From Pleurotus ostreatus/Saccharomyces cerevisiae fusant (lineage: Eukaryota > Opisthokonta): 64,000 bases of DNA. The notes under the pieces are model-generated. The model had not been told where the DNA came from. It was given only the letters and a program-made list of their open reading frames with translations, and searched no databases. The DNA is taken from positions 62,001 through 126,000 of the forward strand of contig JAMQCK010000046.1 of assembly GCA_024196135.1 (NCBI GenBank), written 5' to 3'. This document shows, in pieces, positions 1 through 11,100 of this stretch; position 1 is the stretch's first letter; every line of letters starts with the position of its first letter. The translations under genes were made by a program, and so were the position numbers.

Positions 1-1221
1 AAGCGGTCGAAGTGATGATCCAGAAGGTCGAGATGAATGAGCCTAGGAGGCGGCTTGCGTGAGTCCTCATAGCCTTCGGGAGATGCGGAGAGTGCGCGCA
101 GTAGACGGTAGCGAAAACAAGCGGGTTACAGGACGCGCTATGACAACGGCCCCGCGCTACAAAAAATGGACGAGCGATCGGTGACTGCGAGGTGGGCTAT
201 GTCTCAGAGGCTAAAGCGGGACGCGCGTCGCAAGGAGGCGGTCGTGAGTCACATGTGGCAGGAAGAAGAGCCGTGCCGGGCGAGGAGGGAAGGGCGCGAG
301 CAGAACGCCGTGCCCGTCGACTGCGCGCGCTGGGCACTGTCAGCTGCACCGGCAGGGGTGGCTGGGCGACGGGCTCGAGCGAGGCCTGGGAGGGAGGTCC
401 GTGCGCAGTGAGGTCATTGTCTGCGGGCGAGGCGCTGCATTGGTCGCCGGATGGGGATGGCGGCCAGCCGTAGCATCGTGTCGGCATGAGAAGAACATCA
501 CGCGGAGCCGTCCACGCCGAGCACACGCGCTCGGACGGAGGAAAAATCGCGTCGGATCCGGGGAGCTGCTGGTCGCCGGGAGCAGCGAGAAAAGCACTCA
601 GAAATCTAGTAAACAGTCTTGGGATGGTAGATCGCAGTCTCGAGGATACTTGGGGGCCGTCTGCGGACAGCAGCGAGGATAGAGTGGGCGTGCGAAACGT
701 GTCTGCCTGGCGGAGCAGTGCCTGAGTGTTGGCATGAGTCAAGCGGTCCGGGTGTGACGCTGACTCGTGTTGGCGCTGTCACATCCATTGTCACGCAGGG
801 AGTCAGCGCAGTGGCCGGGTCTTTTATTCTGCTGCCCGCATTCTCCGTCGTCGTCCCTCCAGCTCGCCACAGCAACTCCCAAACACTTATCGCTCTCACC
901 TCCCCAACTCTCCACACAAACACCTAGCAGAGTCTCCGCTCGGAAGACACTGCAACTCGGACGAACCAGGTCGCAAAGGCTTGGTTGTCCGCCCTCCCAC
1001 ATCGGCCAAGATGTGCTTCGTCAAGAGATTCAGAATTGCTACACCGTCGCTTGCCTCGCCCCTCCTAGTCTCCTCCTGCGCCACCCCCTCCATTCTCGTC
1101 TCCACCTCTATCAACACTGTTCGCAAGGCCGATGGCTTCTACGCAATCTGAATGTTAAGCACACCCAGTAATAACATACCTGGATTCCCAAATCCCCCCT
1201 CACTGTATCGTCTTTTCCCCT
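1..1221. other. Upstream region of cyclin gene, no gene seen
   Basis: No reading frame here resembles a protein, although several overlapping open frames exist because the DNA is GC-rich. The region holds two perfect TGAGTCA heptamers (245-251, 735-741), a TGACTCG at 761-767 and an ACGCGCGT octamer at 221-228. From about 850 on the + strand becomes C/T- and A/C-rich, as expected for a promoter and 5' leader. A 46-codon upstream ORF lies at 1011-1151. Confidence 0.6.
1011..1151 (+). other. Upstream ORF in cyclin leader
   Basis: An ATG at 1011 opens a 46-codon frame ending at TGA 1149-1151, 71 nt before the proposed cyclin start. If the transcript begins in the pyrimidine-rich stretch near 850-950, this uORF would be translated first and could dampen cyclin synthesis. 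The peptide has no recognisable homology and the transcription start is not known, so this is inference. Confidence 0.3.
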
Positions 1222-3636
1222 ATGCACTCCACTCTCCAGTTATTGGCGCACCGGGCCCCGCCCGCGACCCGCAAGGGCCGCTGGCAGCCATACGCGCACC
1301 ATCAATCGACACCGAACGCACTCTCCGCTCTAGCTCGCTCCCCCTCTCAGTCTAGCTCCAATACCCCCTCGTCCGCTGTATCATCCACCTCATCGCCGCA
1401 CTCCACGCCACTCGAGACCACCAAGCCCGCCCCCGCGCGTCCAGCGCCCGCCCAATCATGCGGCGCCAAATTGACTCAGAAGGATCCGGCCAGAGCCAAA
1501 CACGCTCTAAGCCTCATGGGTGCGTCCTCAGGCCAGAAGTAAAGTCACTCGCTGCTAATCCTGCCACTCAAAGAACAAACTGTCCGGACCCTCTGCGATA
1601 TATGGCAGCCGCACGACATCCCCGCCATATTCGCCTGTCCCATGACCGCCCAAACCGCGGCCAACAACAACGAATCCCCCCGCATCGCCTCCCTCCCGCC
1701 CCACATCAACTTCGCAAACAAGCAACTGCCCTCTCCCATCACCCCCAGCACACACCCGCTCAGTCCTCCCACCGATCCCGCATGCCAGGCGCGCGTGAAG
1801 CCCGCCGACAGCGAGTCCGACGCCACCGGGAATCTCGTGCCCATCCGCGGCTTCGTGACCGAGGTCCTCCGCCGCTCGCGCACGTCTGGCAACGTCCTAC
1901 AGACCGCGCTCTGCTACCTCGGCGCGGTGCGCTCGCACGTCGCCGAGCTCGCGCGCAAAGAACGCGACGGCGAGGGCGTCAGGGGCGAGCCGGGGTCGGA
2001 TGAGCGCATCGTCCCCGGGTCGGAGGCCGAGGTCGCTGAGTCCATCGCCCTCGCGCTCTCCTCCGGCCTGTATGACTACACCTCCAGCACCAGCACCGGC
2101 GCCGACGGCGACCCGCCCACCATCCGCGTCGCCGACAGCGCCCCGCCGCCCATCGCCATCGAGCAGCACCCGATGAAGACCGCCGCGCGCACCGCGAGCG
2201 CGCCCGCCGAGCCGCTCTCGCCCGACCTCCCCTCCCCGCTCCTCTGCCCGCGCCGCACCTTCCTCGCCGCGCTCATCCTCGCGACCAAGTTCACGCTCGA
2301 CAAGTGCTACTCGAACCGCGCGTGGGCGAAGATCTCGGGCCTGCACCCGCGCGAGATCGGCCGCTGCGAGCGCGCGCTCGGCGACGCGCTGCAGTGGCGC
2401 CTGTGGGTCGGGAAGGAGCCCGTCGCGGCGGTCGAGGCCGTGCCTGCGCCTGCACCGGCCGCGCGCACGCTCGCGCGCTGTCAGAGCGAGACCGCGATCC
2501 TCGCGAGCCAGCCTTTCCTCGTGACGAGCGAGGCCCCCGCGAACGCGGCGCCGCTCAAGCGCTCCGGCGGCCTGCGCAAGGCGGCTACGCTGCCCGCGCA
2601 GGCCTTCGCGGCCGCGATGCCCGCGTCGGCGCCGCCGCCCACGGTGCCCTCAACCGCACCCCTTGGGAACCTTCCGTACTACCACCCTCTCGGTCGCGCA
2701 TGTGCGCCATGTGGAGAAAACGTATGGATGGAGCAGCCGGTAAATACCCCATCGACCCTTGTCTTCGTCAATTGAGCTTCATATTAGCAGTTCGCTTGTG
2801 CACCGACCGACGCCGCGTCGCTGCCCAACGGCAACGACAACAGTGTCAGCGGTCCCGCGCCGCCACCGTTCGGCACCTTCGTGGACGCGAGCCCAACTCC
2901 CTCGACGCCAGGGCTCACATACTCGCCCTCAATGTCCTCTTCATCGTACTCGCCGTCTATGTGCTCCTCGTCGTCGACCGGCGACAGGACTGTTCAAGTG
3001 CCAATGCTTGCCGACTTCGAGGCGGCCAGCTGCGATGTGGTGCACGCTAGCGACGCATTCGACACCAGCAAAGCCTCCACTGCGTTCAACAGAAAGACTT
3101 TCGAGTCAATCAAGACCAGCGCCTCGATGAAGAACAGTGGCGGTCCCCCACTGTACACGAACTCGGCCTCGTCTGCGATGTCGTGGTCCTCCGGCACGGA
3201 GAATCACGACATCACCGGCGCTGGCCAAGTATTCGTGAGCGCAGATGCAACGCACGAGCACGCCAGCCAGTTCTCGCACATCGCCAGCATTGGGAACCCC
3301 GAGAACTGCGCGGACAGCATCGCCGCCCTATACCAGCACTCCGTCGCCGGACTGCAGGACCTCGCCGCCATCGGCGGCTTCAGTCTGCCCGACGGCCCCT
3401 TCGCCGTTTCGAATGGCGCGTTCGCGGTGCCAAACGGCGCATTCGCCGTCTCGAGTGACGCACTCGCTGTATCAGACGGCGCGTACGCGGTCTCCGACGC
3501 TGGGTTCGGCAACCACGGCGACATGGACGTCAACATGCAGTTCCACGAGTACGCCGCGATAGAGAAGGAGGCGCCATCCCTGGGCTTCGTGCCGCGGTCG
3601 GGTTTCGACGTGGCCATGGGCGTCGGCGAAGGATAG
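1222..3636 (+). CDS. Pho85/Pcl-type cyclin
   Basis: Model join(1222..1519,1574..2739,2791..3636), 769 aa. The family activates a Pho85-like cyclin-dependent kinase in cell-cycle entry, morphogenesis or nutrient signalling. The cyclin box lies in exon 2: an N-terminal helix segment (GFVTEVLRRSRTSGNVLQ), then LLCPRRTFLAALILATKF, then YSNRAWAKISGL and REIGRCERALGDALQWRLW, the layout of Pcl1/Pcl2-type cyclins. Exon 1 is supported by the paralog at 43041-44583. Both begin with an RWQPY-containing leader, and both have intron 1 in phase 1 just before an EQ(V/T)V segment. The second intron (51 nt) is absent from the paralog. The long C-terminus is low in complexity and carries a 7-residue tandem repeat. 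The CDK partner cannot be told from sequence. Confidence 0.85.
3391..3501 (+). repeat. 21-nt in-frame tandem repeat in cyclin tail
   Basis: Five degenerate 21-nt units encode 7-residue repeats of the form NGAFAVP, with related units such as GPFAVSN, DALAVSD and GAYAVSD. They lie in the disordered C-terminal tail of the cyclin. Confidence 0.7.
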
Positions 3637-4582
3637 CGCGCGGTGCGGGGGAGGCGGCGGGCGGCTGTCGCTGCTTGCTGGCCATGGGACTTGTGCGGTG
3701 GGCGCCCCTGCTACGCTTGCTGGCCTCTCGCGTGCTGGCGGTCGCCCACCTGCGGTCGCGTTCGGTCTGGTGCGCGCTTGGTCTCTCGATCCATGCACTC
3801 ATTCCCATCCTCGCCCTCATCCTCATTACCGCCATCATCCCCATCCCCACCATCGTCATCTCCCTGTATTTGTACAGCAACGGATATTATTCTCCGCTCG
3901 ACTCTGATCTTTTTCTCCTCTTTTCTTTTCTTTTTCTCTTCTTACCTCTCATATCCCGATATATGTCTATGTCTTCTACGGTTTCCATCTCCTCTCCTCT
4001 ACTGTATACGTGTAAACCGGCTGCGACGCGTTGCTGCGCGTGCGGGGAGGATCTGTCGTGCTCGGGTGGGCTGTCCTGCGCGGACGGAAGCGTCTTGCTG
4101 GGACGGAGGCGCCGCTCGCTGGGTGGGCTTGCTCACACGGCGGGATCCAGGGTGCCTCCCGGAGGACGCTACTCGAGCGCGCTGCCTCTTCGTGCTGCTG
4201 CGGTGGTGTTGCTCGGTTGGTGTGTTATTATGCCGCGTTTGTGTGCCCCGCCTAGTATGCGTCTGTGTGCTTCGCTTATGCATCTGTGTGCTCCGCCCAT
4301 GCGTCTGCCTCGCCCTCGTCTATGCGACTCTCTCTCGGGTCCTGCTTATCCTTCTTGTCATGTACATGTACTTCACGCACGTATCTTTGCAATATATGTT
4401 GTAGCCGGACTTAGATGGGTGTTGAGGTCGCTGTTGAGGTTCAGGCCTAGAGGTGGTTGAGGAAGTGGAAAGTGCAATGCAAGCATCTCTGGTGAGGTCG
4501 AGTTCATAAGGCTGCTTTGCTATACTCTATTTTCTCTATTCCGATAGGACGCCAGAAGCTAGCTTTGCACGACTTCTTGATA
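3637..4582. other. Convergent intergenic region
   Basis: This stretch lies between the 3' ends of the cyclin and the dihydrofolate synthase gene. A long T/C tract (about 3906-3955) and AT-richer DNA fit 3' untranslated sequence. A degenerate 21-nt tandem repeat lies at 4230-4319. Open frames here (for example 3643-4404 on +) have Cys/Arg-rich random-looking products and are not called as genes. Confidence 0.6.
4230..4319 (+). repeat. Degenerate 21-nt tandem repeat
   Basis: Units start at 4257, 4278 and 4299 with the pattern ATGCRTCTGTGTGCTYCGCYY, and a more diverged copy begins near 4230. The repeat lies in noncoding DNA between convergent genes. No function is evident. Confidence 0.6.
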
Positions 4583-5983
4583 TTATACACTTTGCGCGAG
4601 CCTGTAGAAATCTGCCACAAGATACAAGCTCCCCGCCAAAACTGTAATCCCTCCCTTCTGCGCTACCCATCGCAAAGCCTGTCGCAACGCTTCCGGCTGC
4701 GACTCTGTCGACACGAATGTATACGCCCCTGGCACCAACTCCTTCACCACCTCCCGCATAACCTCCGGCGGCGTATGCACGACCCAGGGCATCCCCTCCG
4801 GCTGAGTGAACGGCAGCAGCGCCACATTCACATCCAGCTGCACCCCGTTCGGCCCCCGCGGCGGCAGCAGCGCAGAGAGCGTCTGCTTCGGCGTCTTCGG
4901 CGGCGAGTGCGAGAGGCCGAGGATGTAGTTGACCGTGACCCGTTCCGCGCCCCGGCAACGCCCCAAGAGCTCATCGGCGACGAATTGCGCGAGCGTCTCC
5001 GCGGACGCGGGATTGTGCGCGCCGTCGACGAGGATGGTGAGCTTTTTGTCGTCGATGGTGATACGGTGGAACGAGAGGCGGCCGGGCCAGGAGACGGAGC
5101 GAACGCCGTCCGTGATGGCTTGGACTGTAATATTCCATTCCGGTTTCCGCTCTCGCGCGGCGGATATGATTGCGGTGGCGAGTCCGAGGTTATCCAGTTG
5201 GTGCGCCCCATGCAAAGGGAATTGCAGCGGTATCCAATCCTCAGCACCCAGTCCAGGCATATAAGCCTCAACCGGCCTCGGCGGCAGACCCGTAAAATCA
5301 TCCGACAGCGGCGAAACCGTCACAGGCCGCGGCCCATCCACCTCCTCATCCCACTCCCTCTCCCTCGCCGACCGTGCCACAATCAACGGTATACCACCCT
5401 TCTCCGCCACCTCCTTCACCGCCTCCACCACCTCCGGATGTTTCTGCACCCCAAGCACCAGCGGCCTCCCCCTCCTCCCAATCCCCGCCTTCTCCCTCGC
5501 AATCGCCTCCACGGTGTTCCCCAGAAACGCCTGATGGTCGAGGTCGACGGCGCACAGCGCGCTCACCAGCACGCAGGCGTCCGAAATCACGTTCGTCGCG
5601 TCCAGTCGGCCGCCCATGCCGACTTCGATAACGGCTACATCGACGGCAGCGTGCTCGAAGATGCGCAGAGCCATGAGCGTCAAAAGCTCGAAATTGCTGA
5701 GTTTGGTGCCGTGAGAGGTGTTCGCGGATTCTACTTCCTTGCGGACGCGGTGATAGGTTGCCACGTCAACAGGCTTGCCATTTAGCGCGATGCAGTCGTA
5801 GATGGAGACGAGATGCGGGCTATTGAAGCGCCCAACATTAAGACCAGCAGCATAGAGGATAGACGAGGTTATCGCAGAGACGCTTCCCTTGCCATTAGTG
5901 CCGGCGATATGTATCGTGGGTCGCGTATATGGCAGGTATTCCGCCAGGAGACGGATGCGGTCGAGACTGAGATCAATCGACAT
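4583..5983 (-). CDS. FOL3: Dihydrofolate synthase (folylpolyglutamate synthase family)
   Basis: A single-exon gene of 466 aa, the usual length for fungal dihydrofolate synthase. It adds glutamate to dihydropteroate, using ATP, to make dihydrofolate in folate synthesis. The Mur-ligase P-loop GTNGKGS is at residues 28-34. It is followed by FNSPHLVS, and further in by EVGMGGRLDATNV (Mg/ATP region) and REKAGI, all signatures of the FolC/Mur ligase fold. A C-terminal glutamate-ligase domain begins near LVDGAHNPAS. The choice of dihydrofolate synthase over the polyglutamating FPGS rests on the short length and lack of a mitochondrial leader, so it is slightly less sure than the family call. It lies head-to-tail with NUF2, 217 nt downstream of the NUF2 stop. 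Confidence 0.9.
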   Translation of the reverse strand: MSIDLSLDRIRLLAEYLPYTRPTIHIAGTNGKGSVSAITSSILYAAGLNVGRFNSPHLVSIYDCIALNGKPVDVATYHRVRKEVESANTSHGTKLSNFELLTLMALRIFEHAAVDVAVIEVGMGGRLDATNVISDACVLVSALCAVDLDHQAFLGNTVEAIAREKAGIGRRGRPLVLGVQKHPEVVEAVKEVAEKGGIPLIVARSAREREWDEEVDGPRPVTVSPLSDDFTGLPPRPVEAYMPGLGAEDWIPLQFPLHGAHQLDNLGLATAIISAARERKPEWNITVQAITDGVRSVSWPGRLSFHRITIDDKKLTILVDGAHNPASAETLAQFVADELLGRCRGAERVTVNYILGLSHSPPKTPKQTLSALLPPRGPNGVQLDVNVALLPFTQPEGMPWVVHTPPEVMREVVKELVPGAYTFVSTESQPEALRQALRWVAQKGGITVLAGSLYLVADFYRLAQSV

Positions 5984-6200
5984 GGAAAGAGTGAAGAGTT
6001 ACGATAGTTGAACCGTGGAAAACAAGGTTCGGGCGTTGCCGAGAGCTCAGACGGGCTCGCAGATAGCGACGAAGGTGCTAAACTTCCAATAAGGCAGTTT
6101 AGAGGGCCGACAGGATATCCCAAGACGATACAGCAGTTATCAGTTCAAAGCAAACAGCGAAAGCGAGCGAGAACTAAAGATACATGGAGGTGAGAAAAGC

Positions 6201-7987
6201 CTACGACACGTCCATCATCCCAAGCTTGTCTGCGAGCATTTGCCGGTAAACCTCTGCATGAAAAAAAAGTCAGACCTGCACCCGAAATGGAGAGCAGATA
6301 TCGTACCAGTAGCATGGCGCAACCTGAAATACTCGCCTACCAGCTCTGTGATCTCCGCCTCGCTAGTCTTCAAATGCTCGGCCATCTACAAATAATCGTC
6401 AGTACCCAACGACTACGGACCACGCCCTCCGACGTACCTTGCGCTCGACTTCCTCCGTCTCAGCAGTCAAATCCTTGACTACCCGGTCATTGTCTCGCCG
6501 CTCTTCACTCATATGCTCGTACTCCGCGTTCAACCGCTCCAGAGTCCGCGCATTAGTCGTGCGTTTGTCCTCTGCGTGCCGCTGCGCGCGCTCGAGCTTG
6601 TCTTGAGCGTTGGCTACTTGTTTCTCCAGGCGCTGTACACGACCTTTAGCAGCTGGTTGACAGCGGGAACTTGGAAAGTCGCACCTCATGCCGCAAGATA
6701 AACTCCTCGTGCTCGATCTCCTTGCGCTTGAGATGCTCCTTCAGATCGGTCGACTCCTTGATCATAGCCTGCAGCGCCGCTGCCTCGCGCTCAATCACCC
6801 GCAAGCTCGCCACACATCTCCCAAGGTCCTTCGGCGCCTGTCAGCCAAAGTCTTCCACGACATACAGGTGCTTTTACCTTCTCGATACGAATCAGCGCGT
6901 CCGACTTGGCTTTCAAATCCCGCGCCTTCGCCTCTGTCTGCGCGATGAGGCGCTTGTCCTCCGTCACGGTCGTCGACATGACATAAATGGCGCGCTTCAT
7001 GCGGTCGGGAGACTGTACGATGCGGGAGCGTGTCCGTGCCACCTCGCTGCGCTTCGAGTCGATCTCTGCAGTCATTGCTTGCTGCGAGTCGATGAGTGTG
7101 GCATCACTGGACGGAGGGAAAGGTCCATACCATCCTTTGCAGGAGAACCTCCTTCTCCTCCTTCAGACGCTGAGTATCTTGCGCATGTACAGACTGAATC
7201 TCCTTGATACCCAGCATCTCCGTGTGCAGCTTCTTGTTCTCCGCCCGAAGCTGCTCGCATCGAGGTTCATCCTCAGCAATCTTGGCTCTACACATTGAAT
7301 AAGCCAGCGTTCGACGAGATCCTGACTTCAGCAGAAGTATACGCACTTGATGACCTTGATTTCCTGGTTTATTCTCGAGAGGTCATCCTCCGCCGCTCGC
7401 CTCTCCTGCACGACCTTGTCCGCGCTGTGCATGATCTTCGTGAATGGCTCATGACAGAATTGCTCGGTGAACTTGATGAAGTTGATGAAGGCGGAGAGGA
7501 GGACGTTGGTGCGGTCGGGATCAGGGTTGGTGAGGTCTTTCGAGTTGAAGTCCTCTATTCGAGCAGCAGAGGCTAGTCGGGTTCTGCACCAGGGTCAGGA
7601 CAACATATGGGCTCAAGATATAACTAGACGCACAAATGGTATAGTAGGATGTTGTCCGACAAAGCGGTGGCGTATAGATCCTTCGCACGCTAATTAGTGT
7701 TCTGCTGGGTGGGGATGCTGACCACACACCGTCTCATCAATACCGGTGTCCATGAAAGCGTCCGTCACTGCGCTCTGTATTGGCTCCTCGTTGATCGCCG
7801 TGATATGCTCCAGGCAGCTGCGGTAGATGTTCCGCACAAAGTCTGGTGTCGGTCGTGTGAGCTGTATTTCATTCACAGACAGCTGCCACCCGTTTAGGGC
7901 GCCTATAATGTCATCCTTTTCCATGCGTGGGTAAGTCATGGTTGCGAAGAGATCGTTCGGCGGCGGGGAGATGGGTGTGGAGAACAA
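6201..7987 (-). CDS. NUF2: Kinetochore protein NUF2 (NDC80 complex)
   Basis: Model complement(join(6201..6253,6307..6385,6438..6632,6685..6837,6878..7063,7131..7287,7347..7583,7634..7680,7730..7987)), 454 aa, the normal NUF2 length. NUF2 pairs with NDC80 and helps kinetochores hold microtubules. The N-terminus (MTYPRMEKDDIIGAL, then LLYHL, then PDPDRTNVLLSAFINFIKF) is the calponin-homology-like head. From about residue 140 the protein is a coiled coil, with the conserved IVQSPDRMK segment in exon 5. All nine exons join in frame with GT-AG introns of 39-67 nt. The start could also be the second Met, 16 codons in. The exon 4/5 and 6/7 acceptors were chosen to keep the frame. Confidence 0.88.
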
Positions 7988-7989
7988 GA

Positions 7990-8044
7990 GCGCGTCTACG
8001 CGACCGGGTCACATGATTGTCAGACGCGACGCGCGATTCGAAAT
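7990..8044. promoter_or_regulatory. Cluster of MCB-like ACGCG boxes in shared NUF2/RecQ promoter
   Basis: Four ACGCG cores lie within 55 bp: 7990-7995 (reverse), 7998-8003, 8034-8039 and 8039-8044. The stretch falls in the 127-bp gap between the divergent NUF2 and RecQ starts. ACGCGT-type elements are bound by the MBF cell-cycle factor in yeasts, which would suit a kinetochore and a DNA-repair gene. Binding in this fungus is inferred. Confidence 0.5.
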
Positions 8045-8114
8045 TCCGGATTTGGTTGGCATTAACCTTCATGGTCGTCGTGCACTCCCGATAACCTTCT
8101 CACCCTCCGCGCTC

Positions 8115-11100
8115 ATGTCCGGCAAACCAGCGAACAATCTGCACGAGGTGCTGGGAGACAGAGACCGCGCCGGCTCGCAGTCCTCCAAGACCGCGACTCC
8201 GACGCCGGCAGCAAGGGTACCATCGTCCTCGATACGCATTCCCCAGAGTCCTGATAATCAGTTGCAGCCCGTCAGCAAATTCAGGCCTGCTGGTACGGCC
8301 ACGGCCAACAAGGCTGGTGGTGCATCTACTCCTGGTACGCGTCTAGACGCGCTCAATTCATCGGTGGCTCTGATCAATAATCGTGCAGCGTCCTCTCGGA
8401 AACCCCCAGCGCTACCCAGCTTCTCAACTCCCAACTTTGGCGTCAAGCCTCCAGCCCCCCTCCGAGCAGACTCGACCTTTACTTCCCAAACAGGCCCAAT
8501 CGATATCTCTAGTGGCTCATCCAATGCCTCCCCGGGCCTCAAGCGCACGTCTTCGGACTCATCTGCGCCCGACCCTCCCACCACTAGCGCCCCGAAGCGT
8601 GTCAAGAAGGCTCCCCCGATCGACAAGGAGAATATCCTGCACCGCAGCGCTGTCAGAACGCCAGCATCCAAGCCGCTGGACAAGGGGAAAGGGAAGGCCA
8701 CCCTGCACCCCACACCTTTGTCTCCTACCAAGAAGAAGGACATGACCGACGCGGCCTTCCAAGCTAGGCTTGCTAAGAAGAGGCAGCAGGCGGTCAGCGC
8801 CAATCCCTTTGACGATGTCGACCGTGGCTGCCCAGACGTGCCGACGGACCGTGTTGCGATTGCCCTCGAGAAGTATCCGGACCTCAAGAAGGCAGGCCGT
8901 GCCCTTACATACCATTTCTTCTCACTGATTTTTGCGATAGCTCTCCCTAGAGAAGCTGCGAAGCTTGCTCATGGACAACTTCAAGGAAGAGGAACGCATA
9001 CGCACCATGGAATTGGAGCACTACAGCGGCGAGGCCGCTCACGATACCATGCGTTTGACTACGTTCAGGTCAGCGCTCGAATCTCTTTCGCTGTTCTTCC
9101 TGCTAAATTCTGGGCAGAAACTTTCTTTCTGAGCGCATGAACGCCTTGAAGACCATCATTCAGGACATGGAGGCCAGGTCTGAGCGGTCACCCTGGGATG
9201 ATTCCATGTCGACCTTGGCGAACACGTCCATCGAGACGACGCACATCTCAACTTCAACCACACACGTGACTATCCATGAAGAAACCGTGGTACACAACAG
9301 TAGTAACACTTCGATACAGCCTGCCGACGACCACAACAACAACGACGACGACGATGATGACCGTCATGACACTGTCCTGAATAGCGACAATGCGTTGTGG
9401 GGCCAAGTCGACCCTGACGACTCGAACCTGTACCAAGAGATCGACATGGAGGAGCAGATGACCACGGTCACAGAGGAGCGGTCCCTGACACAAGCCACAA
9501 CGTCCAGCGTCGAGTCGGCCACGGACGACCCTGACCTGAAGAAGACGCCGTTCTACCCTGAGATCGTGCAGAAGTTGCACCGCTTCTTCCGTCTGCAGGC
9601 GTTCCGGACGAATCAGCTTCAAGCTATCACCGCGACGATGGAGGGCAAGGACGTCTTCGTGCTGATGCCGACTGGCGGAGGCAAGAGTCTGTGCTACCAG
9701 CTCCCTGCCATATGCGAAGGTGGCTCGACGAAGGGTGTCACCATCATCGTCTCCCCACTGCTCGCCCTCATGGAGGACCAAGTCGAGAACCTTACGCGTC
9801 GTGGTATCGAAGCTTTGCAGTGGACGTCCGCTGACGCCCGGGACACCCCATCCTTGGACGTCAACCGGCGTATGTACTCCAACAACCGACCCCGCCTGCT
9901 CTACGTCACCCCAGAGAAGATGCACAACAGCGGACAGGCCAAATCGCTGCTCGCCTACCTCCACGGCCGCGGCCTGCTCGCCCGCTTCGTCATCGACGAG
10001 GCACACTGCATCTCCTCCTGGGGCCACGACTTCCGATCCGCGGTCCGTCTCTCTCTATCTATCTTGCCCGCGCGCACGTCTGAACCCCCCTGCAGTACCT
10101 CGCCCTCGGGCAGCTGCGCCAGACGTACCCGGGCGTGCCCATCATGGCGCTCACCGCGACCGCCACCCCGCGCGCGGCGGACGACATCGTGAAGAACCTG
10201 CGCATCGAGCGCTGCGTGCGCCTCACGCAGTCCTTCAACCGCACGAACCTGCACTACTCGGTCGTGCCGAAGCAGAAGATGGCGACGATTGCGAAGTGGA
10301 TACATGAGACGCATGCGGGGGAGAGCGGGATCATTTATACGCTGAGCAAGAAGGCCGCGGAGGCGGGTGCGGAGCAGTTGCGCAAGGAGGGCATTGCGGC
10401 GGAGCACTATCACGCTGGCATGACGGACGAGGATAGGAAGGTGGTCTATATGAACTGGAAGTCCAATCGAACGCAGGTCATGGTTGCTACGGTACGCGAA
10501 CGTCCGTGCTCGTTGCTTGTCGATGCTCATGTCATCTATAGATTGCCTTCGGTATGGGTATCGACAAAGCTGACGGTAAGCTATCCTGGATGTGGGCCGC
10601 CAGTGCTGTACTGATCACATGGCTAGTTCGCTTTGTTATCCACCACTCGATCCCCAAGTCTCTGGACGGGTAAGTGCACAATTCGATGTGAAAGGTGCCC
10701 TTCTTGCTAACCCTCAATAGATACTACCAAGAAACCGGTCGTGCGGGTCGCGATGGTCAGCCTTCGGACTGCGTACTGCGTCAGTAAAATAGCTCGTCTC
10801 CCCATACGCACTACTAACATTAATTCAGACTACCAGTACAAGGACGCCAACACCATCTACAAGATGATCCGCGAGCCCAAAGACCAGCCGCCTCTCCCAC
10901 CCGCAGTCGTCCGCCGTCAAGAGGAAGCCCTCCGCGCCGTCATCCTCTACTGCAACGACATCTCCCAATGTCGCCGCGTCCACATCCTCCGCTTCTTCGG
11001 CGAGACTTTCGAGCAGAAGACCTGCAAGAAGATGTGCGACAACTGCGCGAATCCGACGCCGCTCGAGGACCAGGACATGACCGCGGAGGCGCGCCACTTC

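Noticed and set aside
4517..5785. 422-codon plus-strand frame
   Set aside because: It overlaps the dihydrofolate synthase gene antisense; its Arg/His-rich product has no family features while the minus strand shows clear motifs.
7938..8114. 59-codon N-terminal extension of RecQ
   Set aside because: It would overlap the NUF2 first exon and cross the shared promoter; the ATG at 8115 is a simpler start.
9254..10027. Minus-strand frame opposite RecQ
   Set aside because: Val/Leu/Arg-rich shadow of the RecQ helicase core.
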